From positions 62,001 to 126,000 of the forward strand of contig NZ_CAXHZC010000008.1 of the NCBI RefSeq assembly GCF_964021845.1: a DNA stretch of 64,000 bases, given 5' to 3'. Origin of the DNA: Arcticibacterium sp964021845 (GTDB lineage Bacteria > Bacteroidota > Bacteroidia > Cytophagales > Spirosomataceae). This document shows, one piece after another, positions 7,833-17,015 of this stretch. The notes under the pieces were generated by a model. The model was given only the letters and a program-made list of their open reading frames with translations, did no database searches and was not told the DNA's origin. The position numbers were made by a program, and so were the translations under genes. Each line of letters starts with the position of its first letter. The first letter of the stretch is position 1.

Positions 7833-7923
7833 TGCTTATCGCTCAATAAATAAATTTGCACAAATTTAAGATTGCCAGCCGAACGGGCAAAATATATTGT
7901 ACTTAAACTTTAATAAGCATTTC

Positions 7924-9126
7924 ATGAGATATGATGTAGTAGTGATTGGTGGAGGAATTGTTGGCCTAGCCACAGCTTTAAAAATAAAAGAGCAGAAACC
8001 TCGAACCAGGTTGTTGGTACTTGAAAAGGAATCTGGGCCAGCGAAGCATCAAACAGGAAATAATAGCGGCGTTATTCATTCAGGACTTTATTATAAACCA
8101 GGAAGTTTAAAGGCTTTGAACTGTATCTCTGGTTATAATGAATTGTTGAAATTTTGCGATAAAGAGGGTATAGAGTACGATTTATGCGGTAAAATAGTGG
8201 TGGCAACGCGTGAAGAGCAGTTGCCTATTTTAGATACACTTTTCCAACGAGGGGAAGAAAACAGTTTGAAAAACTTAGTATATCTGAGTGGTGATGAGAT
8301 GAGAGAAATTGAACCTCATGTAGCAGGAATCAAAGGAATAAAAGTGCCGCAGACAGGTATCATTAATTATAAGAAAGTCAGTGAAAAGTATGCTGAGAAA
8401 ATTTTAGAACTGGATGGGGATATAAGATATAACGAAAGAGTGACCTCGGTTTCTGAATTAAATGGAGTGTCTACCGTCGTAAGTTCTAAAGGAAGTTATG
8501 AAACCACTTTGGTGGTAAATTGCGGAGGTTTGTATTCTGATAAGGTCGCAGAAATGACTCAAGACGAAAAAGTAGATCTTAAAATAGTGCCTTTTAGGGG
8601 AGAGTACTATGAGCTAAAGCCTGAAAAACAGTATTTAGTTAAACATCTAATTTATCCAGTTCCTGACCCTAATTTTCCTTTTTTAGGAGTGCATTTTACT
8701 AGAATGATAAATGGAGGAGTAGAGGCTGGCCCTAATGCAGTTTTAGCTTTTAGAAGAGAGGGATACAAAAAGACAGATTTCAAATTTTCTGAATTGGCTG
8801 AGACTTTGATGTGGCCAGGCTTTCAGAAAGTAGCCGCTAAATATTGGAAAACGGGTATGGGGGAGTACTATAGGTCTTTTTCAAAGGCGGCATTTACCAA
8901 AGCTTTACAAGCCTTAATTCCAGAGCTGAAAGCAGATGATTTAATCCCAGGTGGAGCAGGGGTGAGAGCCCAGGCTTGTGACATTACGGGTGGCTTGCTA
9001 GATGACTTTAAGATTATTGAAAACACACAGTCTATCAATGTTTGTAATGCACCATCACCTGCGGCCACCAGTTCATTGGCTATTGGTCAAACGGTTAGTG
9101 AGATGGTTTTGAAAAGGTTAGATTAA
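7924..9126 (+). CDS. lhgO: L-2-hydroxyglutarate oxidase (FAD-dependent)
   Basis: This 400-residue flavoprotein of the DAO/LhgO family starts with the dinucleotide-binding motif VVVIGGGIVGLATAL (GxGxxG at residues 9-14). The segment GNNSGVIHSGLYY is highly typical of LhgO. The C-terminal GGAGVRAQ and SPAATSSLAIG segments are also family hallmarks. It oxidises L-2-hydroxyglutarate to 2-oxoglutarate, clearing this toxic side product and feeding electrons to the respiratory chain. An in-frame TTG at 7897 would add nine residues; the ATG at 7924 places the FAD motif at the usual distance. It is convergent with the next gene, with only one base between them. Confidence 0.92.
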   Translation: MRYDVVVIGGGIVGLATALKIKEQKPRTRLLVLEKESGPAKHQTGNNSGVIHSGLYYKPGSLKALNCISGYNELLKFCDKEGIEYDLCGKIVVATREEQLPILDTLFQRGEENSLKNLVYLSGDEMREIEPHVAGIKGIKVPQTGIINYKKVSEKYAEKILELDGDIRYNERVTSVSELNGVSTVVSSKGSYETTLVVNCGGLYSDKVAEMTQDEKVDLKIVPFRGEYYELKPEKQYLVKHLIYPVPDPNFPFLGVHFTRMINGGVEAGPNAVLAFRREGYKKTDFKFSELAETLMWPGFQKVAAKYWKTGMGEYYRSFSKAAFTKALQALIPELKADDLIPGGAGVRAQACDITGGLLDDFKIIENTQSINVCNAPSPAATSSLAIGQTVSEMVLKRLD

Positions 9127-9127
9127 C

Positions 9128-9754
9128 CTATCTCACAGGTTCCCGCAAAATGGTTTTAAGCTTCTCCGGTGCAGTTTTTCTGAAATCAGAAAGATAGATT
9201 TCGTGGTGTTCGCCATTTTTCTGAAAACCATGTTGTTTACAAAAGTTTTGAATTTTAATTAAGGATTCAGGTTCTGTATCAAACGGGCCAACGTGTAACA
9301 TCTGTACACATTTCCCTTCGTTCATGGTATGCCATGATAATTCTTGTAAAAAGGGGATGTCGCCTTTTTTGCCTTTGACAGTCTCTTTAGCTTTTGCTAA
9401 CATTTCTTTCTTTACAAAATCTGGCATGCGAATTAATAGACGATAGAACCATTTGCTCCTTGGAATCTTTTTTGGAGCATTTTCCATGGTAATACCCTCG
9501 TACTTTTCTAGGTCAAAGGACCAAAGCCCTTCTAGTTTTGGTAGTACAAAGTCATTTCCATCGGCTTTACAGTCAAATTTTATGGTGTATGCTACTGGAT
9601 AAAGAGCTGCTATTTTTTGAGCAAATTCTTCGCCAGATGGGTCCCCAACTCCTGTGATAGATAAGTAATTGACAGCGTCAAAATGTACTATCTCTGGCTT
9701 GGTCTTTGCCTTGTAATAGCTTTTGTAGGTTTTAATTAGGTCTAGTTTTTCCAT
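9128..9754 (-). CDS. GyrI-like small-molecule-binding domain protein
   Basis: 208 residues from the ATG at 9754; an upstream in-frame TTG at 9781 would add nine. The pattern resembles the stand-alone GyrI-like (SOUL/BacR-type) domain family: YLSITGVGDPSGEEFAQKI near the start, GLWSFDLEKYEGI in the middle, and MLHVGPFDTEPESL near the C terminus. Such domains bind small ligands or act as hydrolases, and the ligand here is unknown. It follows the WYL regulator on the same strand with a short gap, suggesting the pair is co-transcribed. Confidence 0.75.
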   Translation of the reverse strand: MEKLDLIKTYKSYYKAKTKPEIVHFDAVNYLSITGVGDPSGEEFAQKIAALYPVAYTIKFDCKADGNDFVLPKLEGLWSFDLEKYEGITMENAPKKIPRSKWFYRLLIRMPDFVKKEMLAKAKETVKGKKGDIPFLQELSWHTMNEGKCVQMLHVGPFDTEPESLIKIQNFCKQHGFQKNGEHHEIYLSDFRKTAPEKLKTILREPVR

Positions 9755-9798
9755 TCTTTTTTTTGACAAAATTATTGACATGAAGTGACAGCCTTTTG

Positions 9799-10758
9799 TC
9801 AGCAGTCTTTTTGTTCTAGTCTTTCTAATCCTTTAAGAAGAAGGTGTTTTACATCTACTCTTAACTGGTCAGGCTCAATGATGTCAGCTACTTTTCCTAA
9901 GTATAAAAACCAATGTGCAAAGCCCATTAAGTTTCCTGTTAAAAAAGTCATTTCAATTTGTTCACCTAAATCTATTTGCGAAACAAAACCCATGTAATAA
10001 TATTGGTCGCCCATGTACCTAAATCCTTTTTTGTCAATTCTCAAAACCACTTTGGTTAGGTTTTCTTTTGACCAGGTTTTATTTATGAAGGTTTTAAGTT
10101 TAGGATGCTTTTTGTCAAAACGTTCTGTTTGAACAGTTAGAGCCGTTATTTTGTCAACTCTAAAATTGCGATAATCTTCTCTTAGTCTACACCAAGCTAT
10201 TAAATACCAGTTTCCATTGCTTGAAAATATGCCAATGGATTCTATATTTCTTTGGTTTGTTTCAAACCTGGAGCCAGTGAAATATTCTATTCTGATAATG
10301 TTTTTATTTAGAATAGCTTTTAAGATTTCTTTGATGTTCAGCTGCTCATTTCGTTCACTTGGTAAATATTCATTCTCTAAAACTTCAATGTGTTGATAAG
10401 CATCATCAAGCAATTCTTTGTCAGAATGTTTGAGAACAGATTTGATTTTGTACAAAGCTGAATCAAAAGACTTTTGGGTGTCATTATCAGTGAACTTGGA
10501 AACCAATTTACCTGCGGTCAAAAAGGAAAAAGCTTCATCTTCTGTGAATTGAACCGGTGGTAACCTGTATTCTTTCATAATAGAGTAACCTACACCAGCT
10601 TCGCTTAATATCGGAACTCCCGCTTCTTCCAAAGCCTTAATGTCTCGGTATACAGTTCTCAAACTAATGTCAAACCTATCTGCTATCTCTTGAGCCTTAA
10701 TAATTCGTTTAGATTGTAGCTGAATAAGGATTTCTGTAAGTCTGTTAAGGCGGGGCAT
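9799..10758 (-). CDS. WYL-domain HTH transcriptional regulator (YafY type)
   Basis: 319 residues. The N-terminal DeoR-like winged helix (residues 5-60) contains AQEIADRFDISLRTVYRDI. The C-terminal half holds a WYL domain with Trp184-Tyr185-Leu186 in the segment NWYLIAWCRLREDYRNFR. WYL domains sense ligands such as nucleotides or single-stranded nucleic acid and switch DNA binding. Its likely target is its own operon with the GyrI-like gene just downstream. Confidence 0.88.
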   Translation of the reverse strand: MPRLNRLTEILIQLQSKRIIKAQEIADRFDISLRTVYRDIKALEEAGVPILSEAGVGYSIMKEYRLPPVQFTEDEAFSFLTAGKLVSKFTDNDTQKSFDSALYKIKSVLKHSDKELLDDAYQHIEVLENEYLPSERNEQLNIKEILKAILNKNIIRIEYFTGSRFETNQRNIESIGIFSSNGNWYLIAWCRLREDYRNFRVDKITALTVQTERFDKKHPKLKTFINKTWSKENLTKVVLRIDKKGFRYMGDQYYYMGFVSQIDLGEQIEMTFLTGNLMGFAHWFLYLGKVADIIEPDQLRVDVKHLLLKGLERLEQKDC

Positions 10759-10821
10759 AAGGAGTACGGCTATTCTATTTTAGGTCAAATATACATTTTC
10801 CATTTTAGTTTAATATGACAT

Positions 10822-10853
10822 AAAAAAGCCGCACTTTAATTAAAAAGTACGGC
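10822..10853 (-). terminator. Rho-independent terminator of the carboxylesterase gene
   Basis: On the - strand GCCGTACTTT, a TTAATT-type loop and AAAGTGCGGC form a 10-base stem with one mismatch, followed by six T. It lies about 90 bases past the esterase stop. No gene is seen in 10759-10941 apart from this hairpin. Confidence 0.75.
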
Positions 10854-10941
10854 CTAGTGGTCTAGGTTATAGGTTAGATTTTAATAGGTCATCTTTTATG
10901 GCTGAGCGTAAACCCAACCATAAAGACGATTTTCATCAGGG

Positions 10942-12594
10942 TTAATTATTTCCAAAAGCCTTATCATGAAATTGATATCTAGCTTCTACAGTGGATTCAG
11001 CCGCCTTACTTTTTGTGTCTATTATCATATAAGATGGCGTGCTGTCAGTTGCTTCTATTGCTGGCCATTTAGGCAAGTCTGCTCCATTCGGTGTTCCCGT
11101 TTTTATAAAGTTAGCAAAGTAAGAAAACATTGTTTTTGACACTTTATGGTCGTCTTCTGTCCATGCAAACTCTTCTATTCTGTCTAAGTTGCCCATGGCA
11201 TATTCTATCTCACATGCATGTGGTGCTCCTAAAGCTTTTGGTGCTGCTGGAGCTTTATCAGCTTTTACTGTTCCTCCCGCCAGACCAGTTGTCAAGTCTT
11301 TGTTGACCAAAGGAGGTCGAAGTTTGCTATACAAATATCTATAAACAGGTTGGTTACTGTGGTTTTTATGAAGGTCTATCCATTTCCAAGTGCTGTAAAC
11401 TATAAACCTGTCTGCAGCTAAATCTGTGGCAGAACGAGCCACCTCAGCTTCTGTAGCATGAGGATATAGTTTTAATACTTCCTCATATTTCTCAGGGTAA
11501 GTTTTTTTGGTTTTTTCTATAAAAGCTGCCTTGGTGTATAGCTGACCTTGCATGTAGGCCATTCCCGGTATTTCGGCAGAGTTCCATCCAGCTAAAAGCG
11601 GGATTTGGGCCTGTTCTTCCGCTGCAAATATCTCCACTAAGCTTTTAGGTAAAAAGTAGCCATCTATCACTAGGGGAAAACCAAACCTTTTTGATTCATT
11701 GTAGATTTCATAAATATCTTTTGTGCTTAGACTTCTTAATTCGTTAATGCTTTTAATGCCGGCCTTCTCTAAAAACTCAGCTCCGTTTTTTTCCGCATCA
11801 AGTAATGTTACCGGACCCATGGTAGGAGGAATAGCCGCTCCACTTTCACCAATAGCTCCATTTATTAGCCCTTTAGCCAATGGCGATGCCATTTGAGTGC
11901 TCACGCCAATAGAACCCGCAGATTCTCCTGCTATGGTTACTTTAGAAGGGTCTCCGCCAAAAGTTTTAATGTTTTTCTGTACCCATTTTAACGCGGCTAC
12001 TTGGTCTAGAGCTCCATAATTTCCTGATGCCTTATAAGAAGACTCGTTACTGAGCTCCTGATGGGCTAAATAGCCAAATATATTTAATCTGTAATTACAA
12101 GTTACTACTACGATACCTTCTTTGGCCATGTTTTCGCCGTCATATCTGGGCTCTGAAGCATCACCTGCTACGTTCCCTCCACCGTAAAAATATACTAACA
12201 CGGGTAAGTTTTTTGTGTTTCTATCTGCAGGAGTCCAAACATTTAAGTACAGACAATCTTCGCTTACACCATTAGAGCGGGAGTTCATATCTCCAAATAC
12301 ATCTCTTTGCATAGGTCTTGGGCCAAATTCCTTTGTAATTTTTACACCATTCCAATTGTCTAGTGGCTGTGGTGCTTTCCACCTAAGTTGATTGACGGGT
12401 GGTTTGGCAAAAGGTATACCGAAGTATTTCTGAATACCTGTTTTGGTGTCGTAATTTCCTTCAATAATTCCATTTTCAATTTTAGCCTGAACGGCAAACC
12501 CATTTTTATTTTGGGCAATAAGTAAAGAAGGTGCTAATGCAAGAAGGAAAAGGAGCGTCCATCTTTTCGCTATAAGTATTTTGTATTGTCTCAT
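10942..12594 (-). CDS. Secreted type-B carboxylesterase
   Basis: This 550-residue alpha/beta-hydrolase has a signal peptide (hydrophobic stretch ending LLIAQ, residues 13-28). The nucleophile elbow GESAG places the catalytic Ser at 225. Other family landmarks are SEDCLYLNVWTP (111-122) and the oxyanion region FYGGGNVAG, where the usual HGGG starts with Tyr. Members hydrolyse esters of varied substrates; the natural substrate is unknown. The gene is divergent from the NUDIX-type regulator 65 bases away, which suggests regulation by that protein. Confidence 0.87.
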   Translation of the reverse strand: MRQYKILIAKRWTLLFLLALAPSLLIAQNKNGFAVQAKIENGIIEGNYDTKTGIQKYFGIPFAKPPVNQLRWKAPQPLDNWNGVKITKEFGPRPMQRDVFGDMNSRSNGVSEDCLYLNVWTPADRNTKNLPVLVYFYGGGNVAGDASEPRYDGENMAKEGIVVVTCNYRLNIFGYLAHQELSNESSYKASGNYGALDQVAALKWVQKNIKTFGGDPSKVTIAGESAGSIGVSTQMASPLAKGLINGAIGESGAAIPPTMGPVTLLDAEKNGAEFLEKAGIKSINELRSLSTKDIYEIYNESKRFGFPLVIDGYFLPKSLVEIFAAEEQAQIPLLAGWNSAEIPGMAYMQGQLYTKAAFIEKTKKTYPEKYEEVLKLYPHATEAEVARSATDLAADRFIVYSTWKWIDLHKNHSNQPVYRYLYSKLRPPLVNKDLTTGLAGGTVKADKAPAAPKALGAPHACEIEYAMGNLDRIEEFAWTEDDHKVSKTMFSYFANFIKTGTPNGADLPKWPAIEATDSTPSYMIIDTKSKAAESTVEARYQFHDKAFGNN

Positions 12595-12659
12595 TTTGTG
12601 ACAATAATAATGGGCTTTGTCTAAAAATCCTATTATTTTGCAGAAAAATAATATTCACT

Positions 12660-13385
12660 TTGGCTGAATTAGACGGCATATCATTCTTACCAAACCTTGC
12701 TTTTGATTCTGTGGTTTTTGGCTTTTCTAACGGGAATTTGAAAATTCTTATCATGGAGTACCATAATACAGGTCTTTTTGCTTTGCCTGGTGGTTTTGTA
12801 AAGGTCAATGAGGATTTAAACGAGGCTGTTAAAAGAGGCTTGAAAGAAAGAACTGGCTTGAGGGATATTTATTTAGAGCAGTTTTACACCTTCGGAAACT
12901 TTAAAAGAAGCCAAACGGATGACATGCGGACTATTTTAAGGACAAATGAGGTTGATTTAGAGAAGTATGCTTGGCTCTTAGATAGAATGGTTTCTGTGGC
13001 TTATTACGCATTGATTAATTATGAAGAGGTAGTCCCAAAACCTGATCACCTCTCAGATTCTTGCGAATGGTATGATGTGGAACAATTGCCAGGTTTGATT
13101 CAAGACCATAAAGACATTGTAGAAAAGGCTCTTGAAACCCTTCGGGGCAATATTGATAGGAAATTAATAGGAGTTAATCTTTTACCTCAAAAGTTTACCA
13201 TGAAAGAGCTCCAAAGTGTATATGAGGCTATTTTGGGTGAGAAACTTAGGCGAACTAGCTTTCAGCGTAAGGTTCTAGCATTGGGTATTTTAGAACGCCA
13301 CGAAAAGCAATTTTCTGGAGCAGCTAATAAGGCTCCATTTTTATATAGTTTTAACACAAAAAAAGAGACTCCAAACCAAATTTGA
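12660..13385 (+). CDS. NUDIX-domain transcriptional regulator (NrtR/AraR-like)
   Basis: 241 residues. An N-terminal NUDIX fold with ALPGGFV is followed by a C-terminal winged-helix-like region (about 165-235; FTMKELQSVYEAILG, RTSFQRKVLALGIL). The NUDIX box reads GGFVKVNEDLN then RGLKERTGL: in the REUxEE core the second position is Gly and the sixth is Arg, so metal-binding Glu residues are missing. Loss of catalysis with an added DNA-binding domain is the pattern of NrtR-type and Bacteroidota AraR regulators. No ATG is available; TTG at 12660 starts the conserved region. The divergent esterase is its likely target. Confidence 0.8.
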   Translation: MAELDGISFLPNLAFDSVVFGFSNGNLKILIMEYHNTGLFALPGGFVKVNEDLNEAVKRGLKERTGLRDIYLEQFYTFGNFKRSQTDDMRTILRTNEVDLEKYAWLLDRMVSVAYYALINYEEVVPKPDHLSDSCEWYDVEQLPGLIQDHKDIVEKALETLRGNIDRKLIGVNLLPQKFTMKELQSVYEAILGEKLRRTSFQRKVLALGILERHEKQFSGAANKAPFLYSFNTKKETPNQI

Positions 13386-13391
13386 AGTCTC
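13358..13391 (-). terminator. Terminator of the Skp-like lipoprotein gene
   Basis: On the - strand GAGACTTCAAA and TTTGGAGTCTC form an 11-base stem (13365-13391) with a 5-base loop, followed by seven T. It overlaps the last codons of the convergent regulator gene. Confidence 0.8.
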
Positions 13392-13420
13392 CTCATTTAT
13401 ATCAAAAAAGGTATTTGATA

Positions 13421-14020
13421 TTATTTAGCGGCAGTAGTATCTGTTTTTGCTTCAGATGTTTTTCCGTCTTTTTTATCTGCGTACTCTTTGTTAAGACCTT
13501 CTAAAACCTCGCTGGTAATTTCAAGGTTGTTTTTAGCGTATAAAACTCCACCACCTTTTGAGAAACCAATAACCATATCATAACGGTCATCTGCATTGAA
13601 TTTCTCTAAGTAAGCTTGAATGTTAGAAAGAATTTCGTCTGTTTGTTTAGCTTGATCTTCAGCTAAACCGCCAGCTGCATTGTCTCTGTAAAGTAAAATG
13701 TCTTGCTCTTTTTTCTGAAGTTGTTGCTGTGTTGTTTCAGCTTGTTGCTGAGTCATTCCACCCGCTTGTATTCTACGTTGGAATAAAGCTACTTCGTTCT
13801 GAAAAGATTCAGACTTTTTCTTTAACTCATTCTCTAAAGCAAATTGCTTGTTTTGGAATTCATTAACTACGTCTTTGTAAAGTTCGTAATTGTTTAATAA
13901 GGTATCAGTATTGACATAGACAATTCTTCCCGAAGTTTGTCCGCCTGTTCCCTCTGAAGCTCCTTGCTTACACGATGCTAAAGCAGCTACCGCAAAAAGA
14001 ATACATAAAATTTGTTTCAT
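13421..14020 (-). CDS. OmpH/Skp-family lipoprotein
   Basis: 199 residues from the ATG at 14020. A lipoprotein signal is followed by the lipobox LASC. The beta strand GRIVYVNTDTLLNNYELYK is typical of Skp, then comes a long Gln/Glu-rich coiled coil (about 50-110), then a second strand with YDMVIGFSKGGGVLYA. Skp-type chaperones hold unfolded outer-membrane proteins in the periplasm as trimers with tentacle-like coils. Here the lipid anchor would tie it to a membrane. The C-terminal tail is Lys/Thr/Ala-rich and low in complexity. Confidence 0.85.
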   Translation of the reverse strand: MKQILCILFAVAALASCKQGASEGTGGQTSGRIVYVNTDTLLNNYELYKDVVNEFQNKQFALENELKKKSESFQNEVALFQRRIQAGGMTQQQAETTQQQLQKKEQDILLYRDNAAGGLAEDQAKQTDEILSNIQAYLEKFNADDRYDMVIGFSKGGGVLYAKNNLEITSEVLEGLNKEYADKKDGKTSEAKTDTTAAK

Positions 14021-14123
14021 TAATATCAATAATTAGGTTCTTAAAAATGAGGTGCAAATATAGGATTTTTTTATCCCTCAGGCTTTTAAGCTGAATTAAA
14101 AAATAGCTAAGCCATGATGGAAG

Positions 14124-14474
14124 CTATATTTTCCTGAGTTTATAGCCTGCTAAGCCACCCAAGCCACCTATAATAATAGCTAAAATACTAGTGATAGCTA
14201 GGATGACTATTACATTGACGGGAGTTCCAAAACCTTCTGATGAGCTACTTAGCACTCCCATCATTTTATTTACCAAATTTACATCTGACTTTATGAAAAC
14301 ATAGCTTATATAAACTAACCAGAGTGTAAGCAAAGCTGCGGTTGATTGACCAAATGCTTGTTTTGCTGAGGTGGCTTTCCAGCGGCAAACTATGAAAGCT
14401 AAAGGTGCTGCTATCCACCAAGGACCAAAAACGCTTACAATGGCTCCAACTATTAAAATTATTAGGTATATCAT
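14124..14474 (-). CDS. Small integral membrane protein, unknown function
   Basis: This 116-residue hydrophobic protein has about four membrane segments (roughly 1-18, 18-34, 44-62, 86-112). I do not recognise a family. Its ATG overlaps the stop of the penicillin-acylase-family gene upstream by four bases, so the two are translated together. A supporting role for that enzyme is possible but unproven. Confidence 0.7.
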   Translation of the reverse strand: MIYLIILIVGAIVSVFGPWWIAAPLAFIVCRWKATSAKQAFGQSTAALLTLWLVYISYVFIKSDVNLVNKMMGVLSSSSEGFGTPVNVIVILAITSILAIIIGGLGGLAGYKLRKI

Positions 14475-16918
14475 TTTGATGGTTTTAATGTTTGAAGAGC
14501 CATAATTCTCTCAGAGCTTTCTTGTTCGTTTTTAAGAAAGAGTAATTCTTTCAATTCACCTTTTGACCATGGTTCTACCAAGTTGTCGTAATATTTACTT
14601 CCCGGATTTCCAGATTGACCGCCAGGGTATAAGCCATAAGCTTTTGGCCATTCCTTGTCTAATTCTACCACCATTCTCCATGATGGGCCCCATTTGTCCG
14701 TACTGGCATTCACTATTCTTTTACCACCTCCATTTTCAATGTTGAAAGTACTAAAAGCCTCAAAGGCAGGGATTAAGTGTCTAATGCCTGTTTGTTTCAC
14801 TTTGTACCATTGCCATTCATCAGACTGAAGGCCATAGGTTTTATTTAAAGAATCAATAGTTTGAGTAAAGCTAGATAAAACAATATCTTCCAAAGTCTCT
14901 TTTTTGTCTTTTGTATTTATATTGTCAAACCATTTAGACTCAGGGTTATTGATAATCAAATCCAATGTTTTGTCTTCACTTGGGTGCATCAAGTTTTGGT
15001 TAGAAGGAAATTCATCATCCCAAACTTTATCCAAAAGAATGTTTATCCATGTCTCAAAAATACTTGGAGCTTTCTCGTGTGCATCGTTTCTATAGTTCCA
15101 GTTTTTCAATAAGGCTATTTCTTCGGAGTATTTGGATGGCGAGTTTTCAAGTATTTTCAGTAAAGGGGGTAAAAACCATTCGGCTGCTAGGCTATAATTG
15201 TCGTTTTGTACGCTTCTTAAGCTATCTGCAGTTCCCATGGTCATGGCGGCTAGTCGCTTATTTATTTGTGTACCTCTATATGGAGGTGCCGATATCCAAT
15301 CTATGTAGTACGGGTAATCTTTAGGACTAACAATAGACTGATTTGCGGAGCTTACATAAGCTCTTTCTGGATTTTTGACATGAGGGTTTTGATTACTTGG
15401 GATAAAACCTTGCCAGTCGTGGTCTGCTCTGGTTCCGTCTAATAAGAACTTACCTTGGTCATTCCATTTTAAAGGTAGTTTTCCATTTGGAGTAATGGCG
15501 ATGTCATTTTGATTACTAGCAAAAACAAAGTTTTGAGCAGGAGCTACGTAATAACTTAAGGCCTTTAAATAGTCGTCATAGTTTTTGGCTGCATTCAGAC
15601 CTAAAAAACAATTTAAATCGGTAGGCGAACTGTCGTGCGTAATCCATTTCATGGCGTAACCAGCAGGAACAGATTTATTGAAATTATCTTTACTGTTTTC
15701 AAAATAGATAACCGGACCATGATGGGTAGACACCAAGGTGTCAATAACTGTTTTGCCATCTTTTAAAACATACTTTTCAGTTCTTTTCGTGGTCTTTTTC
15801 CACTGGTTATCATGCCAATATTCATCTCTATTATTGTTTTTAAAATTTATTTTATAAAAATCCATAACATCAGGGCCTACATTAGTTACGCCCCAAGCTA
15901 TATCTTTATTAAAACCAATGGTGATACCAGGAGCACCTGGCAAACAAGAACCATATACGTTTACGTTAGGGGAGGTCAACTGCATTTGGTACCAAATAGA
16001 GGGGTAGGATAGGCCTAGGTGTGGGTCGTTAGCTAAAATAGGTAAGCCAGTGGCAGACTTTGAGCCAGCTATTGCCCAGTTATTACTGCCAATTTCGGGT
16101 CTTGGGTTCTGCAAACTCATAGCTACCGTTTTGTCTTCAGGAAAAGCGGTTATAGCATCTGGTGTAGCAGGAACAGGAAGTGGCTCAAATAATAGTGGAC
16201 TTCCTTCCGGAATAATGGGGTCTGCCATTACGGGATAATCAGGGAAAAGCTCATTGACCACATCCATACCATACTTTTGAGCGAGCTGCGTCATTCTAAA
16301 ATCAGTGCTACCTCCATTTAACTGATTACGCATGTTCATCATCATGAGCATGGTTTTTTTAGGTGACCAGGGTTCGGGCTTATAGCCTAATATTTTGTAT
16401 TCTAGCGGATAATCTTTCTCGGTCAAAGTAGCCAAGTAAGCATTAACACCGTCTGCATAAGCTTCGAGGGTCTTTTTTAATTCCGGCTCTTCATCTAGTC
16501 TTGCCACTACATTTTCTGCAGCTAAGTTCATTCCGCTACGTCTATTATATTGGTCATAAGCTAAAGCTCTTTCTCCTACTATCTCTGTAAGTCTCCCGGC
16601 TGCCACTTTGGTGTAAAATTCCATTTGCCAAATTCTATCAGAGGCAATGGTATAGCCTTGAGCATAATAAAGGTCATGGTCGTTTTTTGCGAAAATATGT
16701 GGAATCCTGTTTTCATCATATTTAATGATGACTTCTTCTTGAAGCCCGCTTAAAGTCAGGTTTTCAGGTTTGTTAGGATTAGTTTCGGAGTTTTGCCAAA
16801 AACCAGTGAAAGGATTGAAGAGTTTTCCAATGGCGGGTACTGTACCGTGAGAGTTGCCAAGAAGATAGAGCAAAGCCACAAGTAATACAGTAGGCCAGAG
16901 AGCCTTTAGTATTTTCAT
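14471..16918 (-). CDS. Penicillin-acylase-family Ntn hydrolase
   Basis: This 815-residue precursor has an N-terminal hydrophobic segment (8-22), alpha-subunit landmarks (DRIWQMEFYTKVAAGRLTEI near 94-113), and the autoprocessing site EIGSNNWAIAG. The catalytic N-terminal Ser of the beta subunit would be Ser278. The family cleaves amide bonds of acylated substrates such as beta-lactams, acyl-homoserine lactones or cyclic lipopeptides in the periplasm. The real substrate cannot be read from the sequence. The following small membrane protein gene overlaps by four bases. Confidence 0.9.
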   Translation of the reverse strand: MKILKALWPTVLLVALLYLLGNSHGTVPAIGKLFNPFTGFWQNSETNPNKPENLTLSGLQEEVIIKYDENRIPHIFAKNDHDLYYAQGYTIASDRIWQMEFYTKVAAGRLTEIVGERALAYDQYNRRSGMNLAAENVVARLDEEPELKKTLEAYADGVNAYLATLTEKDYPLEYKILGYKPEPWSPKKTMLMMMNMRNQLNGGSTDFRMTQLAQKYGMDVVNELFPDYPVMADPIIPEGSPLLFEPLPVPATPDAITAFPEDKTVAMSLQNPRPEIGSNNWAIAGSKSATGLPILANDPHLGLSYPSIWYQMQLTSPNVNVYGSCLPGAPGITIGFNKDIAWGVTNVGPDVMDFYKINFKNNNRDEYWHDNQWKKTTKRTEKYVLKDGKTVIDTLVSTHHGPVIYFENSKDNFNKSVPAGYAMKWITHDSSPTDLNCFLGLNAAKNYDDYLKALSYYVAPAQNFVFASNQNDIAITPNGKLPLKWNDQGKFLLDGTRADHDWQGFIPSNQNPHVKNPERAYVSSANQSIVSPKDYPYYIDWISAPPYRGTQINKRLAAMTMGTADSLRSVQNDNYSLAAEWFLPPLLKILENSPSKYSEEIALLKNWNYRNDAHEKAPSIFETWINILLDKVWDDEFPSNQNLMHPSEDKTLDLIINNPESKWFDNINTKDKKETLEDIVLSSFTQTIDSLNKTYGLQSDEWQWYKVKQTGIRHLIPAFEAFSTFNIENGGGKRIVNASTDKWGPSWRMVVELDKEWPKAYGLYPGGQSGNPGSKYYDNLVEPWSKGELKELLFLKNEQESSERIMALQTLKPSK

Positions 16919-17015
16919 AAAATTATATTAGTGTTAGTCTTGTTGATAATGCAAAATACTAAAAAACAATATCTTTAAGATCTCCAATAGCGAATAAGAC
17001 GTTTATATATTATCT

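Noticed and set aside
12506..12808. - strand 100-codon frame across the esterase/regulator divide
   Set aside because: It overlaps both real genes and their shared upstream region; no domain.
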